From Spirodela intermedia (lineage: Eukaryota; Streptophyta; Magnoliopsida; Alismatales; Araceae): DNA of 64,000 nt. A program made the position numbers and the translations under genes. Positions 1 through 12,558 of this stretch are shown here, in pieces. Each line of letters begins with the position of its first letter. Position 1 is the stretch's first letter. The notes below the pieces were generated by a model. The model had not been told where the DNA came from. It ran no database searches and worked only from the letters and a program-made list of their open reading frames with translations. The stretch is taken from NCBI GenBank assembly GCA_902729315.2, contig LR746273.1, forward strand, positions 6,050,001 through 6,114,000. The letters are read 5' to 3'.

Positions 1-597
1 TTTAATCCGGAATTTTGTATGATTTTGATCTGATACATTTACGACGAGATATTTGCCGCAATTTCTTGCGAAGAAAGCCAGATGATGTCCAGAGTCGTAG
101 AGTTTTATTGATGGATGGTTTCCCGCAATTTTTTTAAAATAAAATGATATAAAAAAGAATCAGAAGACAAAAAGTGCGGAAATCTGCAGATCCTATGTCT
201 GAAAAAAATCGAGGATCATAAATAAACGTTATCGGGAAATCTGTGCATCCTCTCGATTACTTAACAGAGGCTAAATACTTGATGATAATCATAATCATCA
301 TCATAATCGTAGTCTGTTGAGGCAATCTGTATTTTCTCTGGGGAAATGTAGAATGGATCATCTCTGAGGAAACATCCAAGTGCCACTGTTTATTATCCTC
401 CAGATTAGCTGCCAGTCTCACCATATTAATTCGCATGCAAAATTATTTAGCCAACTCAGTCTCACCATATTTTTGCCCTTTTTATCTTATATGGGTCGCT
501 GAATTAGAAATCTGTGTTGACTTTTAGGCTGAATTCGATTAAGTCAACTTCTCATATCCCTGAATCTTGGAGTTCACCTTTTCGCCTTTCCCTGCAG
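1..597. other. 5' flank or first intron of CRR7; no gene seen
   Basis: AT-rich sequence with no convincing coding frame. It ends in a good pyrimidine tract and acceptor at 588-597 in front of the first exon I can support. The true first exon and start codon of the CRR7 gene either lie here unrecognised or are outside the window. A short run of tca/atc trinucleotides occurs near 285-310. Confidence 0.5.
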
Positions 598-1652
598 ACA
601 GGTTCTTTGTTCCAAGTCAACGCTTGAGACATCGGCCGGCATCAGTAGCATCTTTCTCATGTTCTCTGCATCTTTTCGACGCTCCACAGTCCCCACACAG
701 TGATAAACGCCCAACTCAGGTAGGTGCCATTCCATTTCCCTTCAAATCTTTCTAATTTTGGCCGTCTTCATTTATATATACGTCAAGAAAAATGGTCCTA
801 ATAATCTAATAATCTAGTCGATATTAGACCTAAAAATCTAGTCGAAATCATGGACCAGATTCAAAAATTGCCAGCAGATCAGTTTCGAGTCAGAACAATC
901 CGATTTCCCAAGAACTTCGGGTTTCTTATTTATATAATAAATGATAATGCTCTCTGGAGAACAGATTAGAAAAAAAAGGATTTCCTGTTGTTGCCATAAA
1001 AATTACCCATGCTCATACAATAATCAACGACACAGTGTGAACTTGCTGCGATTAACTAATAATAACGAGCATTTTATGTTGATATCATACAGAGAATATA
1101 CCTGCTATGAATTTCTCATGCCCTTACATTTTATTTATCTAGCTCAGTAATTTAAAAAAGAACAGTATGAACTTACTATCATCCACTAAGCATTAATTAT
1201 CACAGTGTTACAAAGCCTTCTAGAGAAAAAGAAACTAGATCAGAGATGGAATATGGCTGCCATCAGCATCCCATGCCGACGGATTTTATTTATTTCACAC
1301 AGTTATGAACACAGTGTGAGCCCGTTAACATTAACCAGAAAAATTGAGATCCCTCTTCCTCGGTGGAACATGAATCCAGATCACAGCAGTCGGCAGGAGG
1401 AGGTCCTACTTCCAGTCAGACACCTACGTCCTGTTGGAGCCGGGCAAAGGGGAAGAGTTCATCTCTGAGGAGGAACTGAAGGTGCGGTTGAAGGATTGGC
1501 TGCAGAACTGGCCCGGAAATAATCTGCCCCCTGATTTGGCCAGGTTCAAGACCATCGACGATGCCGTTGACCATCTTGTGAGATCTGTCTGTGAGCTTGA
1601 GATCGATGGCGAAGTGGGCACCGTCCAGTGGTACCAAGTTCGACTGGAATGA
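598..1652 (+). CDS. CRR7: CRR7, chloroplast NDH-complex assembly factor (5' end missing)
   Basis: Two exons are supported: 598-719 and 1380-1652 (stop TGA 1650-1652). Exon 598-719 follows a pyrimidine-rich acceptor, ends ACT CAG at a gtaggt donor in phase 0, and encodes a Ser/Arg-rich stretch typical of a plastid transit peptide. Exon 1380-1652 continues in phase 0 and encodes the conserved core: RRRSYFQSDTYVLLEPGK, then EEFISEEELKVRLKDWLQNW, and the C-terminal end CELEIDGEVGTVQWYQVRLE. These match what I recall of Arabidopsis CHLORORESPIRATORY REDUCTION 7, a small stromal factor needed to assemble the chloroplast NADH dehydrogenase-like complex used in cyclic electron flow. No ATG is present in the 598-719 frame, so an upstream initiating exon is missing from this model. 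The identification of the last exon is strong; the first exon and its join are inferred from splice signals and phase. Confidence 0.85.
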
Positions 1653-1753
1653 AGATGATCTCAGATATTCTTGGACAGAAGGATTTTGGATCATATGTAT
1701 GGTATTATTTATGATCCAGTCGTTTTATTCTTTTGACCCTTTTGCCTTTTTGG

Positions 1754-1919
1754 ATCGAATAGTTGACTTATATGGTTTTTGTTGTTGGGCTGGGTCAGCT
1801 TGGAGACCAGCTCGGCCTGTTGCTCTCTCTTTCTCTCTCTCTCTCTCTCCGTGATCGAATAGTTGACTTTAAAGGGTTTTGTTGGGCTGGGTCAGCTTGG
1901 AGACCAGCTCGGCCTGTTG

Positions 1920-1950
<31 letters not shown>
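1754..1950. repeat. Tandem duplication of a ~100-bp unit ending in (CT)n
   Basis: Two adjacent copies begin gatcgaatagttgactt (about 1754 and 1853), share gggctgggtcagcttggaga, and each ends in a CT microsatellite (about 1821-1850 and 1919-1945). The second copy lacks a few bases of the first. The unit lies in the 3' flank of CRR7. Confidence 0.8.
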
Positions 1951-1951
<1 letters not shown>

Positions 1952-2097
1952 GTAAGTGGAAGGGGGTGGGGGGCAGCCTTGGGACCTAGGAAGTTGTATA
2001 TGTGATCAACGGAAACCAGAATCAAGCAGAAGCCATGAAATATAACAGAGTGTCCGATAGAAGAGGAAACTTTTTCTAAGATAACTATCGGGGTAGA

Positions 2098-2098
2098 G

Positions 2099-2129
<31 letters not shown>

Positions 2130-2130
2130 C
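2098..2130. repeat. (GA)n microsatellite
   Basis: An uninterrupted run of GA dinucleotides about 30 bp long. It is complementary to the CT runs at 1821-1945, so the two could form a long snap-back in single-stranded form. Confidence 0.85.
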
Positions 2131-2199
2131 TGTCCATTCACCTTGAAGAGTGCCCAACGGCCAGATCTCCAATATTTTTACCAAGAAATGGCTGGTCTC

Positions 2200-2964
2200 C
2201 CTTAGTCAGCGAGAAGACCAATATGGGCCCACCCAGGTGACGTGGCTAATTACCCCACACATCCTCTCGATGGAGCACCAGTAAGATTGACGGCATTGTA
2301 ATTATCAATAATCTAATGTCATGGTTATCGATAACTATATTAATAATATTCTTATCATCACTAAGCTATTCACACACTAAAATGACCCATTAATACCCTG
2401 CTTTGATTATGCTACATTTTTGATAAATAATTATTAGTGAAAATGATTTCACAATAATATTTGAGTTTACATCATTATGGTCCATGAGATAAAAAATATT
2501 ATGATATAATATATGGGTTGCATTTGGGATTTGTTGTAATTTTATTTTATTTATTATCTAAATATTTAAAAATGTGAAGATACACAAAATTGATGGAAAA
2601 TATGATTACTATATAATTATCCTTTAATTTAATATATAAAAAATGGAGAATATTAAATATATTATCAAAGATAATTCACAATATATTTACATTGAGCTTT
2701 TCCAAAAGCATATAGAATCATTGTATTTTAAAATAATTTTCTTTAAAAATAGGTTTTAAAAAATTGGAATTTTCACAACCAAATGTAATATATGGTCCAT
2801 TAATGTCCAGCATTTAATATGCCAAAGGGTGTAAGTTAATTGCTGGGCACCTCCGGCCTCCCGGTCTGGAAACCCGGTTCAGTAGAGGTTCCGGTCGAAC
2901 CGGAGAACCCGGTTCAAGCCCCAAACGAAGAACAACCGTGCTATGGACAGCTTCTGCTGGAGCA
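2200..2964. other. Intergenic, AT-rich; RUS3 promoter and 5' UTR
   Basis: 2270-2820 is strongly AT-rich with no open frame of note. From about 2830 the composition becomes GC-rich up to the RUS3 start codon at 2965, as expected for a 5' UTR. No clear TATA box was identified. Confidence 0.5.
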
Positions 2965-5900
2965 ATGGAGGACGGAGGAGAGGGGCGGGGATCCTCTGGT
3001 ATTCGCGGCCCCGCTTCCTTCACGGTGGAGGAATGGAGGGGTTCTTCCTCCTCCAAGCTCACCAGAACAGCCGTCATCACCGCTGGCTCCTCCTCGCTCT
3101 CGCTTCGAAGGTCCGTCGCCCCCCGGTCTTGGATTTCTCCCCTCTCCCTCATCACCACCTCTGATTCCGGCTGCCGCGAGGTCGCAATTCCGTGGACTGA
3201 AAGTTAAGTTTCAGATCGGGAAGCCGATGGGGCGAATTACGGAGGAAGATCGTCGAGGCATTCATTCCCGAGGTATGTGCGGTCGATTAGAAGTGGTTAC
3301 GTTCTCCGATGGCTCGTTTGCTTCAGTCCACTTCCCGTGTCGGTTTTGCGTTCTCTATTTTTACATTTCTTAAAATTCCCCATGTGGCATAGATATACAT
3401 ATTTATTTATTTTCTCAGTCTCAGAAGCTGTGGTGACTCGAACCTTTGTTCCCTCTTCATCGTCAATGCGAAGCTTGTGAAGTCCTTCATATCGTGTCTC
3501 GGATAAATTATGGAACATAATTTTCCCTAAGAAATTATGGATCATCTTCTAGGACATAAACACAAAGGCGGGGCTTCCTTTAAAAAAATATTTCGGGAAA
3601 CTGCCTTCTGCTTCGATATTCTCATTCTTCATAACACACTCGAAGGAAACTTTAATCAATATACTTTAATTTTTTAGTCGGTTTTTTATTTCATGATACC
3701 CTTTTTTTGTGCACCTAATTCAAATATCCTGGTCATGCACCACGTACATCAGGCAGCAAAAAACGTCAGATTTTTCTGATTTTTTAAAATGATTATATTT
3801 TATTTTCTTGCGTCTTGTTGTTGGTTGAGTTGGTCGATATGGTTTACGAGGAGACGGGGAATCAAGACTTTTATCTATATCCTTCTTCTTTCGAATTCTT
3901 CTCCTTTTGTCTGTGGTGATAGAGGATCCATGAAATCTCATAGCTTTGTAATGCAGGGGTTTCCTGACAGTGTGACTAGCGATTATCTTCCTTTTCAGAT
4001 ATGGGACTCATTGCAGGTGATGTTTCAATCTTTTTTTTCTTGGTCTTGTTGAAATGCAGCATCCTGTGCACTAAAATTTAGATGATATGACTTTAGGGGC
4101 TTTCTACTTATATCCGCTCAATGCTTTCCACTCAAGTAAGTCCTGAACCAACTCTTCACGTTATTGAAGGCTCAATATGTAGTTTTGGATATTTGTCTTT
4201 GGTTTCTTTGAGATATCATCTTGTGTGTTTGCTCTATAGGCTTTGTTGAGTGCTATTGGTGTTGGTGAGAAATCTGCTACTGTTCTTGGTGCTACATTCC
4301 AGGTATGTACTTTCGGTCTACCAGTTTTTTTGGTCAGATTCATCCTTTTCATGGTATTCAGCTTCTCACCTCCCTCATACAGTTAGGTCAAGACATATCA
4401 GATGATAAAAGAATTCAGCCTTTATATTTCCCGAGCCTGTAGCATATTTTGATAGAAACATTTTTTTTGGATGCGCGAAAACTCTAATCATTTTCTGTTG
4501 ATCGCAATACCGATAACCAGATCTAGAAACCCATACCATGTGTATCATATTGGTGACACGGATCTGATGATGAAGCACGAGCCAGTGAGTACGTGATGTG
4601 AGAAGAAAAAAATCCAAGGTTCCACTTAAAGAAGTTCTGAGTTGGGCGGAAAGAATATAAAGGCGTGAGAGGAAAGTAATGAAAATATGAGAAGCACTAT
4701 GGTATTCCTTAAGATCAGTATGTATTAACATCAAATTTTTCATGATGCACCCTGGAAGAAAATTGCTTCAATTCTTGTGATTAACATTAATGTTGGAGAC
4801 ATTTACTGCAAGTAGATCGCCTACACCACGACAGGAGTACCTGAGCATATATGGCCGTCTGAAAATATTTCATCATCCACTGAATAATTTTCTTCGCTGA
4901 AACTCATGTATTACTAGTACTTTTTAAGAAATAATGTGGGAACATGACATATAGATGATGGATAATAGAATTTTTGTGCTGTCTAATGAATAAAGATACT
5001 CAGCGTCATCCTATGACAAAGGTTACTGTGTTTCCCCTCGAAATTATCTCCATATCCTGTAGGTGAAGTATCCACGCTTTTAAGGAGGGCTGATAAAAGC
5101 TGACGAGACATTGATGTGCTGGGTCCGTACCATCGAAAAGATTTTGACTGCTTTAATTTCAAAATAGTCGATATGTGCATGATGATGACATGAAAATTAA
5201 AGGTACTTGGATTTTAGTTTTCTGGAAAGTTTGCGAGTAAACCGTAATTACTGATTGAGACTGGGGAACGTTGAGGAATATGAGAGTTCAGGGTGAGAAA
5301 ACGAATACTACAGCCTGAAACGATTCTCTAATACCGATTCCTGCTGAAGAGCAGACCTGATTTCCAAACCAAAACCATTATCATTCTGATTTGTGTTTGC
5401 AGTATTGGTAAGAAAAAAATATAAACACAGTGCCAGACCTCGGAGCTACAGAGGTCACCACTTTTATTGTTTTCAGTCTGATGGTTTGGTCTTCAAGACA
5501 CTATGTGGAACAATTCTGGAAGCGAAAGTAAAGATTTGGGGTCACTATGATTAGATGCGTCACTAAATTATAGCTGCTGAGATGCGAACATGGAGTGCCC
5601 TTTTCCCTTGGCGCACGCTACACACCTTCTGTTCGTATCTCAGTACATATAATTTAGGACCTAATTGATCATGAATTGATGGCTTTACCTCGCTGTTGTA
5701 AGAATTTGGGTGTAAGATATCTCATTTGGGAGGAATAGTATTTTTTCTTCATGGTTCATTTGCACCTCTTCTTTGGGAAGCAGCTTGGTATCTTCTCTCT
5801 TGAATTTTATTTTTTCTACCTTGGTATCTTCTAATGTGTAGAATCTTACCAGTGGTTTTTGAGGGATTTCACTGGGATGCTTGGTGGTATCTTATTCACC

Positions 5901-8900
5901 TTCTATCAGGTAATTAGTCTTTATTTGACTGTATGTTTTATCTTTCACATTGCCCCTGAACTTTTTGTATGTATGGCCTTCTAAGTTTCATATTTATTTG
6001 TCCCATGAAAATCGTTGAAACTTTTATTTACTCTTATATAAAAATAGGACACAGTAGCAACAGGCGTATGGACTAAAAGTTCTGTTAATGAAAGTCATGT
6101 ACAGTCCCTGGTGTACAATCCATGTGTTTTCAATCTTCTACAAGAGCTTGCATAAAACTCTTAATCTTTCATTTGATTTTTTTCCCTCTTATGATGCGTA
6201 CCTTCATTGCAATTATTTTTGCTTATTTTTCCTTAGCCATTGATTTCATATGGAACATCAAATGTAGCTCAATATTTTACAGCTTTAAGCCTTACAGACT
6301 TTAGGTTTTGATATTTTTCCTTTCATCGTTTTTTTGATGAATAGTCAGTTCTCTTCTCTTTCAGGGTTCTAATCTTGATAGCCATGCCAAGATGTGGCGC
6401 TTAGTTGCAGATTTTATGAATGACATTGGTATATTCTTCAATCTTTTCATCTGTATAGTTATTTTAATTGTGTGTACCTGTTTTTTTAATAAATTTTAGT
6501 ATTAATGAATATAACTTATATTTTTTTCGATCCTCATTAATCTAAAGCAAAGAATTCACGGTTTTGCCAGCTATTCCTCTGCTTCTCGGGAGCTTGAATT
6601 TATGAAATATGAATTTTGAATTAAATGAGTTTCAAGAATTCAGATGATTGAACATTTGTGTTGGAGAAAATATGGTCACGTGAAACAGTAGAAAATCTTA
6701 AACTCTGTTGTCATTTGATCGTCAAATTTGCCAATGGAAGTTTAAATCTTTGTGGGTTTTAAATCAGTGCCGGTGGTGCTAACTTCAAAACGTTGCATAT
6801 TTCATATATTCTTACAACCGAAAATTCGAATTTACTATGAGACGTGCCGTTGGGAATTCTGATTATTCCCCTGCCGACAAGGGGGTTGTCTGTGGGCAGG
6901 CATCTAGACTAGAATTATTACCCATGACAGTGGTCCATAACAGGAGAAATACAATATCCATCCTAGCAAGGCCTGAGCTCAAATTAAGCTAGACAGACCT
7001 CGCGCTACAACATTAAACAATGCGACGTTTTTTAACTGTCAGTGATCCTTCTTGGGTAGACCTAAGGTTGGCAAAAAATATTGTCTCCTCGTTAACGTTA
7101 TGGTCGCATCCTTAGGAACTTGCTGGGCCCAGAGAGACACTGTAGCTTGTTGAAAGCCCTTATGTGCCCCAGGCTTTATACACTAACTTTTCCAGCTACT
7201 ATTTGAGGTGTCTGAGATCATGATTTATTGTGCTCTTAGCTCCATATTCAGTTGACTCTGAGTTATTCTGTTACTAATCACTTTCTTGACTTAGAACCTT
7301 AGTGATGATATGCACTTTCCTGTAAATTTAATCATTTTGATTACTTCTCTATGTGTTTCCCCTATCAGACGTCTGCGAAATTTCTTACCGCATTCCTTTG
7401 ATTTGGCTGCAGGAATGCTGATGGATCTTATTTCTCCGTTATGGCCCTCTGCCTTGATTGCTATAGTTTGTCTTGGGAGCTTGTCAAGATCATTCAGTAT
7501 GTCCTATCTATTCTCATCACCCTGAAAGCTTACACGTTCTCTTCTGCTGTGAAGATTTCCTTTATCAGGATATTTTAAGAAATAAATACTGAAGTATTTT
7601 TTCTTTCATTTTATTTACTGGGCTGGATGTGACAAGCGACACCTACGAAAGTCGAAGATTTCTCGGATATTCCTTGTAGCTCATTGTACTTTTGATAAGT
7701 AAGCTGTATCGTGCTTTCTTCAGGGGAAAAAAGCCAGTAACCTAGCCTTCCTGAAATCAGTTTTGGATATGCCGCAGTGAGATCCCAATTGATTTATAGA
7801 AACTGAGATGATATTTCTTAGGTTCTGCTTCTCATTTTTATTTCTATGTCAGTGATGATGAGAGGAACCTACATCTTGAAGTTTGAAAAATTCCTTCCAG
7901 AGACATCTATCTGCTTGGACTTACCTAGTTTCATGAACCAACTGCGGTATCTGGTAAAATTATTTAAAAGCTGTCCTCCCTGCGAACTTTTCGTTTTAGC
8001 TAACCCTCAGTCTGAGTTCCTAATTTTGTAGGAAAAGGGCAAACATATATGTCATTATTGACGGTTTTGGTGAGAAAAAGATAATTTTCAATTATGAATA
8101 TTGTATGCACCCTAATGGGACCAGCAGCTATGAAGTGCTCTGGAACCGTCATCTAATTTTCCAGTGGGGCGAATCGCACCCAGTACACAGCTTTGAAGTG
8201 AGTGCCCATGCAGGAACTAAGCTCTGCTCAGGCTGTTGTCTTCTTCTGAGTCCCTACTTAGTATTTGATAAGAAACTTATACATAAAGCCCTCATAACAG
8301 TCTCTGCTCCAGTTGGGATGATGTGGTGGATATTGGAGCTTGTTCTCTGGTCACAATACCTCAACTATTTTTCTTGTATTAGTTTATTTGCCCACTTCGT
8401 ATCAAACTCACAGATCATGAGCTACATATATTTTTACTCAGCTTTGAAAGCAAAAAAAAAGCTTGACTAGGCGCCTTCTTTTGTCCTAACCCCTTCGTCT
8501 CACGTCCATGATTAGCTGGTGTTGCTAGTGGAGCGACCAGAGCTGCTTTAACCCAACACTTCTCCCTCGAGAACAATGCTGCAGATATTTCTGCCAAGGT
8601 CTGAGGAGAATTTCCATTTTCTGACAAATCCACCACCGAAATATGATGAACATGCGCGCATTAATTGGCCCATAAACGCTTTCGGAAATTTGGCAGGAGG
8701 GGAGCCAGGAGACGGTTGCAACAATGGTGGGTATGGCATTAGGGATGCTCCTTGCTCAGGTTACAAGGGGGCGGCGTCTGGTCATCTGGCTCTCCTTCCT
8801 TTCCTTGACTGTATTTCATATGTTCGGTGAGTGATCCCCATCCAGCCGTCGGATATGATCCATTTTCTGTACTTTCATTGCACACATCATAATTTAATTG

Positions 8901-11900
8901 AAGCATGTGGATTTACTAATCATGGAGAAAATATTTAGTCAAGCACTGTACATTTGTCTTGCTCCTTTCCAGCAAACTACATGGCCGTTCGATGTCTCTC
9001 CCTGACGACGCTGAATGATGAGAGAAGCTGGTTGCTCCTGAAGCATTTCATGAAAACAGGAGAAGGTAATGCTTCAGATTCTTGAGCTTAATTTTTTCAA
9101 AGATGGTGTGGTCGCATGTTGGTTAGTGGGGAAGAAATTTCTGCGAAGTATAGGCATATAGATTACAACTGAGGTTAGGACCAAGCTAGAAGAGCCCTCC
9201 TCTCTGCCAGAAGGAGCTGTAGGAAGAAGCCTGAGCAGGAGAAGGACTCTGTCACCTGGTGCTGAAGGAAAGAGCAGTCACTCTCTTTGTCACTGGCCAG
9301 CGGGAGAGGAAGAGGAAGTAGAAGAAAACGGCAGAAGAAGAATAAGAAGGCGGCTAAAGGAAAGAGTAGCCATGCTCTCTGTCACCGTCGTAGGGTTTGC
9401 CCTTCCCCATGATAAGTGGGGAAGGTGGGTAAAAATGTCTATTTTGCTCATGAAAGAAGACTAATGCCTGAGGGTGTTAGTATCTTTCGGAGAATGCCAC
9501 CCCGTTCCCTTGGTTCACAACGAGGAGGTAATACAAGGCATTAAGAGTCCTTCACAAAGTAAAAGGACCCAAGGCAGCCCATTTTAGACACCAAAAACAG
9601 TCCATTTTAAGAAACCCAAGCCAGGGTTGATCCCAAGATCAAACTAGAAGTCACACTTGTGAGAAAAAAAAACCTTTTAACACCAGTCCGCGGGCTTAGT
9701 GATTTAGATCTAATGTAGACTTATGCAAGCCTCGTACTCAGTAGTATAGAGCCAATAAAACCCTATGTCGCCCTCATGTCCAGTGGCTTAAATCAATAAG
9801 ACCTAGAGTGAACTTGGGTCCAATTAAGACTTTAAACATGCCAAATTTGATAAATGTATATAGATGAGCTTCATCCCAAAAATTTGGCAAATGGACCACT
9901 TCTCATGAAACATACTAAAGTAGGTATCATCTCATAATTATCTCCAAGTTGGGCTTATTCCATAGTCATGAAAATTGCATGATCTACAAATGAAGGCATT
10001 CACTTTATAATTTTTTTGAATGGGCTTCATGTTATAGAGTCATAAATTGAGTCTATCCTATAAATTTATTGAAAATGCTTCGTCCCATGAATCGCAAATG
10101 GGCTTCATCATACAATTTTTTTGAATGAGTTTCATACTGTAAACTCGTAAATGTGGTTTCATTCCACAAATCACAAATGAGCTTCGTGCTAAGGACTTCT
10201 CGGATATGCCTCATCTTACAGTCTCTCAAATGGTCTTTCAGTTCCATGAATCATAGGTCGGCTTCATCAACAAGACTTGGTGAGTGAACTTTATCTATTC
10301 CATGGACACCAAATGAGTTATATATCCCAAGAAATTCTCAAATAGGTCTCATTCTAAAAGCTTGTCAAATGAAATTCGTCAGATAAATTCAACAGTGAAT
10401 GGGTTTTATCTCAAAATCTTGTTGAATGGGTCCTACCTTGTGGGCACTCAAACACATTACATCTCATAAACCATAGAGGGGGGTTTATCCCAAAAGCCAT
10501 TCGAATATTTTCATTTCAGACATTGCACATATAGACAGAACTCTAAAATTTTATATCTAAATCTGTTTTATCTGACAAACTCTCATAATGTGTTTATCTT
10601 TTAAACGGGAGGACTGAGATTTAAACTCCTAATGAACTTCATTCCAGAAATTTTGAAGGGCTTGTGAGCCTCATCCGAATTTGTACATGGTTCATTGATT
10701 TTTGAATTTTTTGAATTTAGTGATATTTTATAGTAGATAAACAACGATGTTATTTAGTTAAAGTGGTTGTAATTTAAAAAAGGCTCTGATCAGCGGGCAA
10801 GATCCCAATCTGTACTGATCCAGAAAGCAAAATCGATCAAAATGGGCAAATTCCTTTGAAAATTAAAGCCTGGTTTCTGCCCTTTCAAAAAATAGGGTTC
10901 ATATTTCTAACCGCCTTCTGCCCTTCTTCTTGCCCCATAAAAGTCCTGTCACCACAACAGGTCTCAGCAATGGAGCACGTATTCCCCATCTGGGCAAGCT
11001 TATGGAGCTCGGCGCCAGAGTTTCTCCACAAACGCGTACGCTTGGGCATCAGAGTTTCCTCTCTGAGCCACTCTGATGCGTGAGCAATCCTCACATTTTC
11101 TTTGATGTTATATCTCATACTACATTACTTGTCCAAAGTGGGTGACTGGCTTCCGATCTCTTCGAATCAATCAATACCGGACAGGATGGAGCTCCAGAGC
11201 CTCTCGAGTTCTCACTACCGGAGAGGTCCTTCTCCGATCTCAGATCCTGAATTCTCGGAAGAAAGAAAGATTTCTTCTATCTCACGTGGTTTAGCTGGAA
11301 TTTTGTGTCGATTATTATTTTGTTCAGAGAAGTATCTTCTCCTGGAGAGAAAAGGGTGGATCCGCGTGGTCATGCACAGGCGATCTACGCCAGGAGACGT
11401 TCTGCAGTCGTTCGTCCACGGGCTTGTGGTGGCGAGACTGGCGAATGAATCGAAGGCTTTGCATGCGGAGAGCTGTCAGTGGATGAGCAGATACTACCCG
11501 GTCTTCATCAGCAAGGTCTGTAATTATTTCTAATCCCTGTTCCTTTTCAGTAACCACAGATGTTGACCATGCCACCATAACCTCATGTAGCTAGCATCAA
11601 TCTCTCTCTCTCTCTCTCTCTTCTCTGTCTCTCTATCTCTCCTCTCTCTATTCGAATGGGTCTGGCTTTCCAGTACATGGGCTTCGGCCTAGCCCATCAT
11701 CACCCCCCTTGACTTTCTGGCCTTACCCTTCATAAATTCTCATCAAATTGGTCGCCAATTACTCTCACCATAACCAAGCCCTTGATCACTTTTCTAGCTA
11801 CCCCTTTCGTTCACAACATGCTTATCCATTTTGATTCGATAATCTCAACCAGCCCATGGATCTGAATCAAGGGTCGGTTCGGTTTCTCCGTTGACTTGAT

Positions 11901-12019
11901 GGGCATCTTCCGATCTACAGCTTCAGTCGTTGGGATGGAGTACAGAGCGGCTGCTCTCTCATTCGATCATCTGGAGGGCTGACTGGGTAGTCGACTCGTC
12001 GGGTGACAAGCTCGAGTAG
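2965..12019 (+). CDS. RUS3: RUS3-like protein, root UVB sensitive / DUF647 family
   Basis: Fifteen exons join in frame to 446 residues (Arabidopsis RUS3 is close to this): 2965-3110, 3215-3272, 3957-4016, 4097-4135, 4240-4302, 5853-5909, 6365-6428, 7413-7496, 8516-8598, 8697-8826, 8973-9065, 10944-11079, 11185-11225, 11328-11515, 11921-12019. Every junction has GT-AG ends and matching phase. The start ATG at 2965 gives the family N-terminus with FTVEEWRGSSSSKLTRTAV. The DUF647 core follows: GFPDSVTSDYLPFQIWDSLQ, the 13-residue microexon GLSTYIRSMLSTQ, ALLSAIGVGEKSATVLGATF, WFLRDFTGMLGGILFTFYQ, and SGATRAALTQHFSLENNAAD. The C-terminal part contains GWSTERLLSHSIIWRADW, ending at TAG 12017-12019. 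The core is hydrophobic and probably membrane associated. RUS1 and RUS2 act in root UV-B sensing and vitamin B6 homeostasis; the biochemical role of RUS3 is not established. Intron 11 (9066-10943) is unusually long and repeat-filled. Confidence 0.93.
5564..5656. repeat. Imperfect inverted repeat (hairpin) in RUS3 intron 5
   Basis: Left arm 5564-5590 reads taaattatagctgctgagat then gcgaaca. The reverse complement of 5630-5656 reads taaattatatgtactgagat then acgaaca. I count about 22 of 27 positions identical, with a spacer of about 39 bases. It lies inside the 1550-bp intron between 4302 and 5853. It could be a relic of a miniature inverted-repeat transposon or a hairpin-forming precursor. Confidence 0.7.
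9170..9600. other. Purine-rich insertion-like segment in RUS3 intron 11
   Basis: This segment is rich in gaag/gagg motifs (agaggaagaggaagtagaag, agaagaagaataagaaggcg) and contains an inverted pair ttccccat...gtggggaa near 9400-9420. Composition differs from the AT-rich intron around it, which suggests a mobile-element fragment, but no coding domain or terminal repeat was recognised. Confidence 0.25.
9830..10690. repeat. Degenerate ~30-40-bp repeat field in RUS3 intron 11
   Basis: A motif like aaatgggcttcatcccat recurs, strongly mutated, roughly every 30-40 bases across 9860-10660 (examples: gggcttattccatag, gggcttcatgttatag, gggcttcatcatac, gagcttcgtgctaag, ggcttcatcaacaag). No coding frame survives. 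It looks like an old minisatellite or the repeat-rich part of a decayed element. Confidence 0.55.
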
Positions 12020-12200
12020 GTGAAGTCAACCCACCCCGCCTGCTATGATGCTCGGTGAATTGGCGTCGAAGGTGGAATATTCTGTTCCTTGGGCCGTGAT
12101 GGGGGGGGGGCGCTTTGTTTATTTATCAACGGAATGATTTCGGTCGTAAAGGGTCTGACGGCAGGCTCAGACCTCTCCGCTCTTGTTTTTGTACTTGGTT

Positions 12201-12233
<33 letters not shown>

Positions 12234-12522
12234 TGGGTGTATTACTCTTTCATGTCCACATCCCAAACTCTTTTCACCGATCATGGATGTATGCTTTCAT
12301 CACGTGGCCGTATATATATATCTCTCTCTCTCTAAAGAGACTAGTTGACAGATGTATTCCTCGGACCCATGTCTCTGTCTCTCTCTCTGCCATCTCATCA
12401 AACTAGAGGCCCTTTGACTGACATGGTCGGGCATTATGAATTGACCGTTCTCTCTCCTCGGTTCTTTCACTAAAACAGACCTTTTAGCTGACGTAGACGG
12501 ACGGATTCCTTGGACGTGGCCG

Positions 12523-12558
<36 letters not shown>

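Noticed and set aside
3277-3545. Small frames on both strands in RUS3 intron 2
   Set aside because: Intronic, without homology; exon 3215-3272 and exon 3957-4016 join directly.
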